Shown: positions 12,541 through 25,315, counted from the first letter of the stretch. The stretch is 64,000 bases of DNA from Rheum nobile (GCA_027886185.1 WOAB01000528.1:3596001-3660000), one strand, 5' to 3'. Notes: generated by a model from the letters alone, not told the origin. A program made the numbers and translations.

Positions 12541-13069
12541 CCAGGCCAAAATTTCCGTTTTATTTTCGGGGAACTTGTTTGCACCCGGAAATTTTGTGTT
12601 TGGCACCGCTTTTAAACGCAACGTTGTAGCGTTTAAAAAAAATAAAAATAAAAATTGAACGCTACGTCGTTGCGTTTAAACTGAACCGGTTCAACTTTCT
12701 GAACCGGTTCAATTTAAACGCAACGACGTAGCGTTTAAGCTTTTATATATAAAAAAAAAAGTAAACCGGTTAACAAAAAAACGGTTCAGTTTAAACGCTA
12801 TGCCGTTGCATTTAAAAAAAATCAAAATTGCACTTTTTTCCATTTTCATGTAGAGAATTTCAATACGAGTCCGTACATATAAAATTCGTCCAAAACGGAC
12901 ATCGTTTGCCCCTCCAAAAGCCCAAAAAACAAAGTCTTCCTACTTTTTTTTTTACAATTTGATGCCCAGCATATAGCGCATTATAGTGATTTGTTTTTTG
13001 TATTTTCGGCATTTTTCTACTATAATTTTCTATAAAATTTCAATACGAGTATATAACTATGCATTAGAA

Positions 13070-14975
13070 CCATAATATATAATTATAGTATATAACTATA
13101 GTATATAGCAATAGTATATAACTATACAATATAACAATAGTATATAATTATACGATATAACAATAGTATATAGCTATAGTATATAACAATACGATATAAC
13201 AATAGTATATAGCTATAGTATATAACTATACGATATAACCATAGTAAATAACTATACGATATAAAATTTGTATATAACCATAGTACGTTAGAACCAAATA
13301 TATAACAATAGTATATAACTATACGGTATAACTATAGTATATAACTATACGACATAACTATAATATATAACTATACGATATAACAATAGTATATAACTAT
13401 ACGATATAACAATTGTATATAGCTATACGATATAACCATAGTATATAATTATACGATATAACAATAGTATATAACTATACGATATAACAATAGTATATAA
13501 CAATACGATATAACCATAGTATATATAACTATCAGATATAACAATAGTATATAACTATACGATATAAAATTTATATATAACCATAGTACGTTAGAACCAT
13601 AATATATAATTATAGTATATAACTATACAATATAACCATAGTATATAACTATACGATATAACAATAGTATATAACTATACGATATAACAATAGTATATAA
13701 CTATACGATATAACCATAATATATAATTATACGATATAACAATAATATATAACTATACGATATAACAATATTATATAACTATACGATATAACCATAATAT
13801 ATAATTATACGATATAACAATAATATATAACTATACGATATAACAATAGTATATAACAATACGATATAACAATAGTATATAACTATACGATATAACAATA
13901 GTATATAACTATACGATATAACCATAGTATATAATTATACGATATAACAATAGTATATAACTATACGAAATAACAATAGTATATAGCTATACGATATAAC
14001 AATAGTATATAGGTATACGATATAACAATAGTATATAGGTATACGATATAACAATAGTATATAACTATACGATATAACAATAGTATATAACTATACGATA
14101 TAACAATAGTATATAGCTATACGATATAACCATAGTATATAATTATACGATATAACAATAGTATATAACTATACGATATAACAATAGTATATAGCTATAG
14201 TATATAACTATACGATATAACCATAGTATATATATAACCATTCGATATAACAATAGTATATAACTATACGATATAAATTTTGTATATAATCATAGTACGT
14301 TAGAACCATAATATATAATTATAGTATATAACTATACAATATAACCATAGTATATAACTATACGATATAACAATAGTATATAACTATATGATATAACAAT
14401 AGTATATAGCTATACGATATAACCATAATATATAATTATACGATATAACAATAATATATAATTATACGATATAACAATAGTATATAGCTATAGTATATAA
14501 CAATACGATATAACAATAGTATATAGCTATAGTATATAACTATACGATATAACCATAGTATATATATAACTATACGATATAACAATAGTATATAACTATA
14601 CGATATAACCATAGTATATAACTATAGGATATAACCATAAGATATAACTATAAGATATAAGCATAATATATAACTATAGGATATAACCATAGTATATAAC
14701 TATAGAACATAACCATAGTATATAACTAAGAATATAACTGTAGTATATAACTATAAGATATAACCAAATTGATAACTATAAGATATAACCATAGTATATA
14801 ACTATACGATATAACTATAGTATATAACTATTCGTTAGAACCATAATATATAATTATAGTATATAACCATAGTATATAAATATACGATATAACAATAGTA
14901 TATATATATAACTATATGATATAACAATAGTATATAGTTATAGTATATAACAATACAATATATCAATAGTATATA
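13070..14975. repeat. 26-bp AT minisatellite array
   Basis: About 1.9 kb consists of variants of CTATACGATATAACAATAG followed by TATATAA, roughly 70 units with substitutions such as ATAACC for ATAACA and higher-order repetition. It resumes for about 60 bp after the inserted gypsy remnant (16606-16675). There are no unique spacers and no coding content. Confidence 0.95.
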
Positions 14976-16605
14976 TGATGCATGGATTAGCCGGGAGTGG
15001 CCCGATCTTGACGCCAAGAGAGACTCGTGGAGATGGAAGAGAAGAAATGAAACACAAGTGATTAGAAATCTGAAAAATAGCAAGAAATAACAAAGATAAA
15101 TAAAGGGGATATAGAAAGAACCGAATTGAATAGAGGCAAGACTCTTGGATCCCTAAGATGTCTCCCAAGAACCAATACCAAATATCAACCAACCCCTTCT
15201 TCTACAACCTCACACAACAATGGACGAATCCAAGGAGCACGAGGAGGATTATTGTGAATGCCTACTAGCACCAATCCTATGGAGGAGATTGACACACGCA
15301 AGTCAAACCAAGCAAGATCGAATCAATACTTGAGAAGCACTCCCATGGAGCTCTCAATCTTCATTGTGCTTAAAGCAACATTCATGTCATCCAAGTCTAA
15401 GTCAAAAGACAACAAAATGACCTTAAATACTACCCTAAGCCACGGCCCAAACAAGCCCCGAAAGGCTTGGAGATCATGGTGTCCTTAATGTGGCTGATTT
15501 GGTTCATTCCTTGGTGGAGTGCATTCGGGAATTGCATGAGCGCACAAGGAACAAGCTTCATGCCAAGGCGGAGCACAATGCAGCCAAGGCCAACAAAGAG
15601 CGTCGCCGCTTGGTGTTTCACCCCGGAGAGGAGATGGGCCTTCCAAGAGGCGCAAGTCCAAGCTTTCCCAAAAGGTGAAGTACAAGACATACAAGCTTAG
15701 ATTCGAGGTCGAATCTTCTTCAAGAAGGGGAGAATGATGCGGGAGCATCCGAGACTTCACCCAAGACGTACACAAGCGAAGATGGCCCGCTCGCAAGAGC
15801 TCGAGCCAAGCGGATGCAAGAGGAGCTAGAGAACTTGGCAAGCCTCCACGTCTCAAGGGAGCCCACCATCGTCGAGGACTTCATCGAACCCATGCTAAGG
15901 ACCTTGGTGACCTTCCGAGCCAAGCCAAGCGCGGAAGAATGAAGGCCACGAGAAGCCCCTGACTCGGCCTACAAACTCGGCCGGGTCTAGGCCGAGTTCT
16001 CCTCAGTTGTTGCGGCCCCTAACTCGGCCTACAAACTCGGCCGGGTCCAGGCCGAGTTCTCCTCAGTTGTTGGCCAAAGTTGTGGGCTGAGAAGGGCTTC
16101 ATGTGGGGGCCACCTAGGGTCTTGCTTCCTTGTTATTTTAAGTGTATTTTAAGACTATTTTAAGTGCCTTTTTGTGTGAGCCTTTGTGGGTTTGTTTGGG
16201 CCGTGGCTTAGGGTAGTATTTAAGGCCATTTTGTTGTCTTTTGACTTAGACTTGGATGACATGAATGTTGCTTTAAGCACAATGAAGATTGAGAGCTCCA
16301 TGAGAGTGCTTGCTAGTAGGCATTCACAAGAATCCTATTCGTGCTCCTTGGATTCGTCCATTGTTGTGTGAGGTTGTAGAAGGAGGGGTTGGTTGATATT
16401 TGGTATTGGTTCTTGGGAGACATCTTAGGGCTCCAATGATCTTGCCTCTATTCAATTCGGTTCTTTCTATATCCCCTTTATTTATCTTTGTTATTTCTTG
16501 CTATTTTTCAGATTTCTAATCACTTGTGTTTCATTTCTTCTCTTCCATCTCCACGAGTCTCTCTTGGCGTCAAGATCGGGCCACTCGCGACTAATCCCCG
16601 CATCA
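14976..16605 (+). mobile_element. Rearranged gypsy remnant with inverted LTR ends
   Basis: The full LTR is 15735-16605 (starts TGATGCGGG, ends CCCGCATCA), preceded by a purine tract (AAGAAGGGGAGAA). The left end, 14976-15452, is the reverse complement of the 3' part of that same LTR, with one 64-bp difference. The two ends therefore form a long inverted repeat around about 280 bp of pol and the start of the LTR. ATATA flanks both sides, but inside an AT repeat this is weak evidence of a target duplication. The LTR contains two copies of an ACTCGGCCTACAAACTCGGC block near 15962 and 16022. Confidence 0.8.
15470..15734 (+). pseudogene. Gypsy pol 3' remnant (integrase C-terminal region)
   Basis: The translation contains LNVADLVHSLVECIRELHER and then NKERRRLVFHPGE, which is the linker and start of the C-terminal domain of a Ty3/gypsy integrase. 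Frame breaks follow, and the expected basic VWVHLRKERFP-type stretch is degenerate. No catalytic core is present. It is a dead fragment trapped between an inverted LTR piece and the 3' LTR. Confidence 0.65.
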
Positions 16606-17417
16606 ATATAACTATACGATATAACCATAGTATATAATTATACGATATAACAATAGTATATAGCTATAGTATATAAATGAACGAAATTATACAAAACTAT
16701 AGTATTAAAATTTTATACAAAATCATAGTAAAAAAATGTTGAAAATACCAAAAATTTCCACTACAATGCGCTATATGTTGGGCACCAAATTGTAAAAAAA
16801 AAAGATAGGAAGACTTCGTTTCTAGGCTTTTGGAGGGGCAAACGATGTCCGTTTTGGACGAATTTTATATGTACGGACTCGTATTGAAATTCTCTACATG
16901 ATTATGGAAAAAAAGCGCAATTTTTATTTTTATTTTTTTTAACGCAACTACAACGACATAGCGTTTATTTAAACGCAACGACATAGCGTTTAAAACTTAA
17001 CCGCATCGATTAAACCAAGTCTATTTAAACGTTACGACGTAGCGTTTAACTCCGATCCGGTTTAATCGAGCCGATTTCATTTTTTTTTTAATCTCAATAA
17101 ATCAAAAAAAAAAACTCTCACACCATATAATAGCGAAAGTTAAACGCTACCCGTTTAACTTGTGGTGCTAAATCAAAAAAAAAAAAGCGGTGCAAAGAGA
17201 ACCCCTTTATTTTTTGGGTAGAATGTGTACTCATTCTTCATTGCATCCCAGTGTAGAGCTACATATCGCTGTTCCACTTTCTCTTCCGCCATTTTTATCC
17301 TCCTCAATCCTTGCTATAACTGATATTCTCTCAATCAATTCACCACCAATACAAATCCTTCACAAGATTCAAATATTTTGGACTAGGAATGAGCACGGCC
17401 CGATTTCGTCGAAGCTA

Positions 17418-17460
17418 AAACCCTAAACCCCAATAGCCGTCTTGTTTGGCGCCATATAAA
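17418..17460 (+). promoter_or_regulatory. FKBP53 promoter elements: telobox and TATA box
   Basis: A telobox (AAACCCTAAACCCC, near 17420) is followed by a TATA-like CATATAAACC (near 17450), about 70 bp before the ATG. A GGCCC site-II-like core lies near 17397. Teloboxes with site II elements are known from plant genes for ribosome biogenesis and nucleolar proteins, which fits the product. The transcription start is not determined. Confidence 0.5.
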
Positions 17461-17520
17461 CCTCTAGCCTTCCGCAGGCATTAAAGAATCGAGATTGCCG
17501 CTCACAATTTTCAACCTGAT

Positions 17521-20500
17521 ATGGCTTTCTGGGGTTCGTTTAGTCTATTATCTGTCAATCTCTATTTCCTTGACTAATCTGCACTTCTTCTCCATTAACA
17601 CGTCGTTTGTGATTTCTGCCATTTTTTTTTATCAGGAGTTGAAGTGAAACCAGGCAAGCCCTATACACATCCATCAAGCAAGACCTCCGGAAGATTACGC
17701 CTAACTCAGGTGGAATAAAAAAAATTGCTTTTTGTTTGATATTTCTGTTTCAATGTTTTTATTTTACCAGCAAATTTGATGCCCTATTCGTCCATGCCGT
17801 GGCTCTTCCATTTGTAATTTGTGGGGGCTGTTGTAGGCGACTTTTGGGTTTGGTGTTTCTACCAAGAAGAGCTTTGTTCAGTGCAATGTGGGAAGTAAGA
17901 GCCCAGTTCTATTATGCTGTCTCTCGCCTGATAAGTCTGAATGCTGTCACTTGGAATTGGAGTTCGACGAGGAAGATAAAGTGGTCTTCTCGGTTATTGG
18001 TCCCCGGAGTGTGCATCTTACTGGATACTACTTGAGCAGCAACCACAGGCACCGCGGTTTTGATGATAGTTCGTATCCTTTGACAATAAATATCTATGAT
18101 GTATTCTCACTCTTGTACATTTGTTAATTGTGCTGTTATTACCTTCTAAGCAGTAGTTTCTCACATTCTGTTGGCTTGTGGTTTGTATTTTCATGGGAAA
18201 TGACCTAAATTTTAAAGAAAGGTTTAGAATTGTGGATTGACTGTTGTGTTTTTCATTTTATTCTGGTTTGATGCAACAGAGGTGATATTGCGGTTGACTT
18301 CTGATTTTCTTTGTTTGTTGGCAGGAATGTTTATTTCCATTTTGATTTTTTATTGTACATGTGTTTAAAATTTTGGCCTCAATTTGATGTTTTCCTAATT
18401 GTTCTTTAGTAATTTGTAAAGGCTATATTTAATGGATTCTGTACTGATATCTTTTGCCAAGCCCAATTATATTGTAGCATATCTGTTTCTTCTGTTTCGT
18501 CTTTTCTTTGACCAAAATTAAAAAGTGAGTCATATGGAGAAGACATTGGACATTCAGACACCGAGAAATCCAATTATTGTAGTGATGAAGATGATTATGA
18601 GGACAGTTTCATCAATGATAGTGATGTGGAAGTTTCCCCTCCATCACCTGCTTTTAGCAGTGAAGGTATGCTATTCATATTGCAAACTATGCTCTTATGT
18701 TGGGTTTTTAAGGATGTAATTCACATGAGGCACCAAACTTCAAATTCAGTGCTGCAATATTAATCCTCCATACATCATTTTTTTAAAGTTTAGCATATTG
18801 ACTTTCAATTGTGCTGCTCTGCACTTTGATTGACCTTGTCGGCTTGTCCTGAACATAATTTATGGAGTTTTTTTCTTCGATCAAGATGTATTACTTTTAA
18901 TGATTTGCACTTCCAGTAAGGAACATCTGTTTTTGTTGGATAGGTCTTTCTATCAAAAGATACACAACATAAGATTCTCATCTTGATTTAAAAATAAATG
19001 TAGGTCAGGTATGCATGACAAATTGCATGCTCGTATATCTTATTTCAAGGTCACAGAATGGAAGTAGACAATATGTATGTGGTTGTTTTAGTTTCTTCTG
19101 TTAAATTGTCTTAGTATGGTTGATGAACCCTTGCAACCCGATTCCGATATGCTTTTATCCCTTTGTCATGTAAATAATTAATGCTTATAGTAATTTATTA
19201 TAAATAATTGTCCATGTTTAATGATTGCAGAGATGGAGGAGGAGATAGTGGATGACAAGAAATCTAGTGAGAAAAAAGCTTGCCCACGTCGTAGGCGTCT
19301 TAGGAAGTACCAGATAAGCGAGTCTGAGGATGATGGGAGCATGAGTCAAAAAGGTGTTGCCAATGGTGATATTGCAGGCAAATTGCTGGAGAATGAAGAT
19401 GAGGACAAGAATCCGATTTCATCATTAATTAGATGTGGTGGAACTGGTGATCAACAGAAGCTCGCAAAGGATGAAGTTGCAAATGTAGCTGTTGACGGTA
19501 TCATGGGGCGTAATAGTAATAGAAATGCTGATAAGTCACATGGAGCTAATGGCGTTCTTGATGCAGATCCAAAGAGGTTAAATTGCTTTGTAATCTGATA
19601 ATTAGCTTTTCTATAGATTATTTTGGTACTGTATCTACATATGATGAGGATGTTCGTTAAACTTGCCTAATGAAACATATAAACACAGAATCAGCTATAA
19701 AAAGAATCATTTTTTGCGTATTCATCACCTTGTCTCTAATGTTGTGCTTTTTCCTACTACATTTCTGTGCTTTCAGGGAGCCTGATATGCAACATACTTC
19801 TGTACCTGCTAATTTGGAAGATCTACAACAAAATGAAGGTGAGCTGAAAGCGGGAAAGAAAAAGTCAAAGAAAAGGGAAAAGAAGGGCAATGCTCTCCAT
19901 CCTGATTCCATTGGTGATAATAATGTTTGCAAAGACAAACTTCAGGTGGATGAAACAAATGAAAAATGCCAAGAGCCTGCAAATGACAAGTAATTTTCTA
20001 GCTTTCTGTTGGCAATTTGTTTTGGTAGGCTTAATACTTGATATAATACCTATTTATCAGTTCCATGGTTTACTTGGATGAAACTCCGTTTGCAGATTCT
20101 GCATTTTGTACTTGATATTATACCTACAGATTGTCATTCTGCTATTCTGTCCCCTGAACTGCTGTGCTCATAAATATTCAACAAATTCTGAAGAATTGAA
20201 TATCCCGAGCTATCTAAGAAAGGAATGAGAGGAAGAAGAAAAAAGTGCATCTGTCTGTTTGGCCTATTAAAATCATTAGTAACCTGTCAACATTTCTCCT
20301 CTATACACTTTTCGGGAAAAGTTAATTTACTTTGTAAGTTGTAACTGCCGGTTAATTTCATTCTCAACCTTCCTGTTACGATATATACAGGAAACCAGAT
20401 GCTTATGCCCCTCACTCTGATGAAAGGAAATCTAAAAGAAAGAAGAGAAAGATTAAGGACAATGAAGATCTGGCTGGTGTGGAAAAGCAAGCAAAGGCAA

Positions 20501-21302
20501 CCAAAGATGGTACCATGAACATGGAGATTGAAGAGCCAAGGTCATTTGGTCTCAAGACTTTGTCGAATGGATTAATAGTTGAGGAGCTAGAATTGGGAAA
20601 GCCTGATGGAGAAGTCGCCTCTTTGGGGAGAAAGGTAACAGTTAAATTTGTATCTTTTGATGTGTTGATGAGGAATGCATGGTGCGTGTGAGTGATTCGG
20701 CTGATCTTCAGTGCTAAAAACAACTTGCAAACTTTCCTTTCATTTTAGGTTAAAATTCATTATACCGGTATACTCAAGGAGGGAGGCCACGTGTATGATA
20801 GCAGCATTGGTTCTGATCCTTTCAAGTTCCGCCTTGGTATGTGAATTTGGCGGATGCCTCTTTAGAACCCTTGATTTTCTTTTTAGATGGCTTACTGATA
20901 GTGATTTGTGTTGATTATTATTTTGGGATGACTAATAATGCCTTATTTAATTGTTAATTCAAGGTAAAGGGAAAACTATTGAGGGACTGCAACTTGGACT
21001 CGAAGGTAAAATGCTCTCTACTCTTTCTATGCATCTTGTACGTATGCCATGACGAAAACTGCATTTATGATGTCGTGTGTTAACGGTTTGCAGGCATGCG
21101 CGTTGGTGGTAGAAGACGACTCACGATCCCACCTGAACTTGGGTAATAATCTGAAATTTTATCATAATACAACTGTAATTTTCATGATGTATAAAGTGAT
21201 CTCCATTGTTGTATATGCAGATACGGAAGCAAAGGCAATGCAGAATCTGTGCCTCCAAATTCATGGCTAAAATTGGATGTTGAACTTCTTAACGTTCGTT
21301 GA
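17521..21302 (+). CDS. FKBP53: FKBP43/FKBP53-type nuclear FK506-binding protein, histone chaperone
   Basis: Exons: 17521-17533, 17636-17709, 17837-18072, 18526-18665, 19231-19576, 19777-19989, 20391-20634, 20749-20836, 20964-21005, 21094-21142, 21221-21302. They total 508 codons plus stop, all with GT-AG borders and consistent phases. Residues 1-108 (start MAFWGVEVKPGKP) form the nucleoplasmin-like N-terminal domain. The middle is alternately acidic and lysine-rich (for example KKKSKKREKK) and should hold nuclear or nucleolar targeting signals. The last 110 residues are an FKBP isomerase domain (HYTGIL, VYDSS, FKFRLG, LGYGSKG, LDVELLNVR). The tryptophan at the base of the classical FKBP12 drug pocket is leucine here (about residue 460), so FK506 binding or catalysis may be weak. 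In Arabidopsis, FKBP53 binds histone H3 and represses rDNA. FKBP43 versus FKBP53 cannot be settled by eye. Confidence 0.9.
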
Positions 21303-21561
21303 TGCCTTGTGCTTATCTTTTTGGTCCAACTCCAATTTTGCAAAAAGAGATCCTCGGAGTTGAACTTCTTAACTATGTGATTGATAGTACTTAAGAAAGG
21401 TAAAAAACAATTTTTAGTAGAAGCAAGACGACATGGATGAATTAATATTGAATTTTTGTAAGTTGCGTATGCATATACATTATACGTCAAGTAAATTTCG
21501 TTAAAACTTGGGAGGATGGATAAAGCACCTATAATATGTCCTTTTGTCGGATTTAATTTTA

Positions 21562-22081
21562 AGGAAAATTTCTGTTGGTGTCCGTGAGTGTAGTGTTATT
21601 TCTGTTCGTGTCTTACGATTAAGTTTTTTCCAGTTGTTATTCCTAAGGTATTGGTTTGTTCGCTTTGTAACCGAAATTTTTCATATCCGTATCATTTCGG
21701 TTCAAATTGATCAAATCGAAGTTCATTATTATGTTTATTGATCTCAATTTAGTAGGATTCGACTCCTAAAACATTCAAATCCATACTCGAACCATTTCGA
21801 TTTGAATTCTTAAGGTCGAAAACGAGTTGTTTCGGAATTCAAATCGACGTGATTCGGACATGGATTTGGGTGTTTTAAGAGTCAAATCTTACTAATTTGA
21901 GAGTGAGGAACACAATGGTAGACTTTGATTTAATCAATTTGAACTGAATTATTACGAACATGAACAAGTTTTGTTACGAAACAAATAAACTCAAATCTTA
22001 GGAACACCAACAAAAAAAACTTAATCATGGGATATTAACAGAAATAATCTTAAACTCAGGGACATCAACAAGAATTTCCCT
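21562..22081. mobile_element. MITE family M1, copy 1
   Basis: The element is 520 bp with terminal inverted repeats of about 60 bp (AGGAAAATTTCTGTTGGTGT at the left end; AAGAATTTCCCT at the right), flanked by AATTTTA on both sides (21555-21561 and 22082-22088). No coding sequence. It lies about 260 bp after the FKBP53 stop codon. A relative sits at 33381-36599. The superfamily is not assigned. Confidence 0.7.
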
Positions 22082-22088
22082 AATTTTA

Positions 22089-23129
22089 ATGTTGGTGCAA
22101 TTTTTCAATTTATCATTTAGAAGTCTGGATTGACCAAAACTTTTAGCACATTTCCTATTGTGAACTATTCTTACAGAAATTTCATCCATTGTAGACTTGC
22201 GTATGTTGAATCTCCAAATTGTTTTTACAACATAAATAGTAACATCAAAATTCATGGGTGGAGATGAAAGTACTATTTCTGTAATTTAATTACTACTATT
22301 ATATTAACTTTAATAGATTATTTAATTAATGCATCTGATAAGTGGGGTGCATAATTATGCCACTGATTGTGGGAACATATTCTTCAAGAACCGGTGAACT
22401 ACACTAGCTATTTGAATAAATTGTGTGATTCAAACTTGAAAATCTTGGAGACGAAAAAGCTATATCAAGAACTTTGACCCCACACATGTAAATATGTAAT
22501 CATGCAATAGATTGCATTCACATGAGTAGGATATAGCTTCCAAAGCATGCTAGGATTTCCACTCAAAAAATAATAATTCATTTTAGCTCAAAAACTAAGA
22601 ATTGGTTTAATATTGATATCAAGATATCATATATGACTATAGATATCAGTCATAGGTCATAGTATTTGATATATTTTTAATATCGATATCAAATTGATAT
22701 TTACTATTTGTTATTAAACATGAATATTAAAATGTGAATATGAGTGATATTATAATGTTATTATAATATTTTTTTACATAATAAGTTTATTAAAAATATC
22801 ATTCATAACTATAACCATACCCTATACATTAATATCACTACGCTCATTTCTAGATATCGATATAAGAAAACTCATATCATTGATATCGATGTCAACGTAG
22901 GTTTTGTTTGAAAACCTCTTTATTAAAATTTTATTTTAAAAAAGTAATTTTTTTACCCATTTTATCATTTCCCATAACATTCAAATTTTAATAAAAAATA
23001 TATTTATAAATACCCCACCAAACAAACCCTTAGCTCTATGTATCGTCAATTTCCCCCCTATTTTCCTACCCCCTAATAGGAAAAAGGCGTAATTTTAGGG
23101 GGAATTCAAGATAATAACGCGCCAATCTG
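22089..23129. other. AT-rich intergenic DNA
   Basis: No gene is visible. The part from 22600 to 22890 is rich in GATATC and ATCGATAT-like words. A T- and A-rich stretch (22915-23000) precedes the XPD-like duplication. Confidence 0.5.
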
Positions 23130-24990
23130 TTTTGTTAATGGGCCGAATTATTCGGCGGCCCAAAGATCTCCACCGTCAAGCTCTTGCTGCAGCAGCAGCA
23201 GCAGCTAAGCGCTGAGTTCAAACAACAAACCACAAAGCTGGGAACTACCTCGCGCGTTGGTATCGTCTCCTCCATCTTCGTCGCTGCCGTCCGTCATCCA
23301 TTCGCCGCCGATCTCTCCTCCGGACTTCGCCTACCCGGTAAGTGTACTTTGTCTTTCCATTTTTTAGTCCAGACGCCTAGGGCTTTTTGCTTGCTGTGCG
23401 AAATCGATCGATCTTTTATCGTCTGTAATTTTATGGTTTGTTAATTGCAATTAGGGTTCGTATTCTGGAATGCTTCGTATCTGCACTTCCGAGAGGATTA
23501 ACTAGGGCTTATGTTTGTGTTTGCCTGATTCCGGAGAGAACAAGTTTGAATTGGAAGAATGGAGGCAGCTAAGCAAATTGATTTTCTCATTAGCAATAGC
23601 TTGACAATGGGTTTGGGTCTGAGGCTTTACCAGATTTCATTTGTTAGTGCTGACGTCAAATAAACACAGCATGTAAGAGGTGGCTGCATTGCCAATTTAA
23701 AGGAACTGCTTTTTTGCGAAAGTTCTGATGAACTTGTGTTTTTCTATGACTTGGCCAGATATGAATAAGAGAGGCAATTTTTTGTTAAAAGTTTTTTTCT
23801 TAATATTATTCTATACGTCTAATTATGCTACCGTAATGTTTACTTATTAACCATAAACAATATGGAGGTAAGATTTAAGGGGCACTATGTGGAATACGAA
23901 AATTATTTGTACACCGAATTTGGCAATTTGCAAGGCCTTGGGTACCCTGCAAAATTGCGAACTAAAATGAGACTGCGAACTAGAGATTGCGAACTAAAAT
24001 TGGTTAATGTGGTCTTTTAGCTGTAAACTGATAAATGACTGACATAGGCACATAGCTTGGTTTTTGAGTCTGTGTTAAAACCTGCAAACTGGAATGCTGT
24101 AGGCTGTAGCGATCTGTAGTTGTAATTTGTCGTTGATGTTTTGAGTAGTGACAGCCAGCCTGTCTATTTCCCTAGGTTTATAAGTATAGTGTCTTCTTTC
24201 CATTAATTGTAATTTGTAAGTGAAAAGCTGTTTTTATTCTATATGTGTAGTTTCCCAATCAGTATTTACAGGCCTTAGCCAGAATTTTAACTTCAGTGAT
24301 TGGAATGCAGTAGGGATCCAAAAGCTGAACATTGATGAATGACTGACAATGATTGGTTTTTGTGTTGGGGTTAAAATCTGCAAATTGGGATGCTGTAGTG
24401 ATCTGTATATTGTAATTAGCCACAGATGTATTGTGTTTTGACTGCCAGCCTTTGTTTATTTCCAGAGATTTCTAAGCATAGTGAATGGCTTCCCGTTTTT
24501 ACTAAGGGGGGAGCTGTTTTTAATTTATATGTGTAGTTTCACAATCAGTATTTACAGGCCTTAACCAGAATTAACTTTGGTGATTCGAGAAGGATATATT
24601 TATAGGGGAGAAGCTAAGAGATGAAAATTTCAAGTTGAAGATGTGACAGTTTACTCCCCTTTGATCATATATACCCAGAACAATATATGCTTATATGGTG
24701 GAACTTTAGTGAGCCCTTGATGCCAAGGGGGTGGCTCCTAGAGATGCGCCATTGGTAACGAGAAAACAATTGCCTTCTTTTCCCTTATTACCCGTTATGT
24801 TTTATCCAAACCTTCCAATGTCATCAAACTTTGGTACTGTATTTTCACTGTCCATGAGATGGAGAAAATCCTTGCTGAGCTGAAGGTCCTTCATGAATAC
24901 CAAGTTCGCCATCTGGGGCCTTCTGCTTTTATTCTTACTCTTAATCTCTCATCAGTCATCCCGCAAGAACCTTGTTTGGGATGTGGAGAA
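23130..24990 (+). pseudogene. Truncated XPD/ERCC2 duplicate (promoter, 5' UTR, intron, start of exon 1)
   Basis: This block matches the XPD locus from about 36630 to 38140: the GGCCCAAAGATCTCC promoter segment, the non-coding first exon (donor GTAAGT at 23338), the 5' UTR intron, and the first ~115 codons. The coding part begins near 24622. It has a one-base insertion after the start, a TAG where XPD has GGAACTAAAG (near 24705), a damaged nucleotide-binding loop (XPD has CCCACTGGTACTGGG) and a small insertion near 24955. Similarity stops near 24985. Because promoter and intron are kept, this is a DNA-level duplication and not a retrocopy. Its UTR intron has an internal tandem duplication. It ends about 330 bp before the GRAS start codon. 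Confidence 0.9.
24010..24590 (+). repeat. Tandem duplication inside the pseudogene intron, about 300 bp unit
   Basis: Two direct copies share AAATGACTGACA, TTGGTTTTT, TGCTGTAG, TGTAGTTTC and CAATCAGTATTTACAGGCCT in order, ending near 24278 and 24560. The intact XPD intron (near 37545-37745) has only one copy, so the doubling happened in the pseudogene. Confidence 0.75.
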
Positions 24991-25315
24991 TTCGTTATAT
25001 TTACCATTATTGTTTAAAAGTTGAAGGTTCTGGAAATTATTGATGGTTAGATTCCATGTTTTGGTCCATTTTTGGATGATTATTGATAATTGTTTTATCT
25101 AGGATACAATTTTGACTTTTTACCATTACTACATCTGCTCTCCGAGAATCTTTAAATTGGTAATTCTTGTTTTTCTGTAAAAAATATCAGTATGCATATG
25201 AAACCAGAATTTATTATCTATTTGTTTGTTTTAACTTAACTTGGTTTTCTCTTCTTTCTATTGTTGGTTTTAAGTGTTTTAATGCTGATTTGGTGTAGTT
25301 TTGGTGACAGAGAGA

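Larger units (their letters stand above)
12567..17205. mobile_element. Large foldback element E1 with AT-minisatellite core
   Basis: The outer ends are inverted repeats: GGGGAACTTGTTTGCACC on the left, and GGTGCAAAGAGAACCCC on the right. TTTATTTT flanks both sides (12559-12566 and 17206-17213), which is a plausible 8-9 bp target duplication. Each arm has a series of short palindromes built on AAACGC...GCGTTT (12616-12810; inverted at 16940-17160). A conserved inner block of about 200 bp follows, containing GAATTTCAATACGAGTCCG on the left and its complement on the right. The core is a 26-bp AT minisatellite. A gypsy remnant (14976-16605) is inserted in the core. E1 ends about 315 bp before the FKBP53 start codon. 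The family is not recognised; the target length would fit a hAT- or Mutator-type non-autonomous element. Confidence 0.7.

Noticed and set aside
13070..14975. CRISPR-like array of regular short repeats
   Set aside because: Units are contiguous 26-bp minisatellite copies with no unique spacers, in plant nuclear DNA with introns. It is a satellite.
23130..24990. XPD copy as a processed retrocopy
   Set aside because: Promoter, donor site and 5' UTR intron are retained and no poly-A is seen.
25301..25315. GRAS start at the upstream TTG codon
   Set aside because: Plants rarely use TTG, the AG acceptor falls inside it, and the conserved family start is the ATG at 25316.
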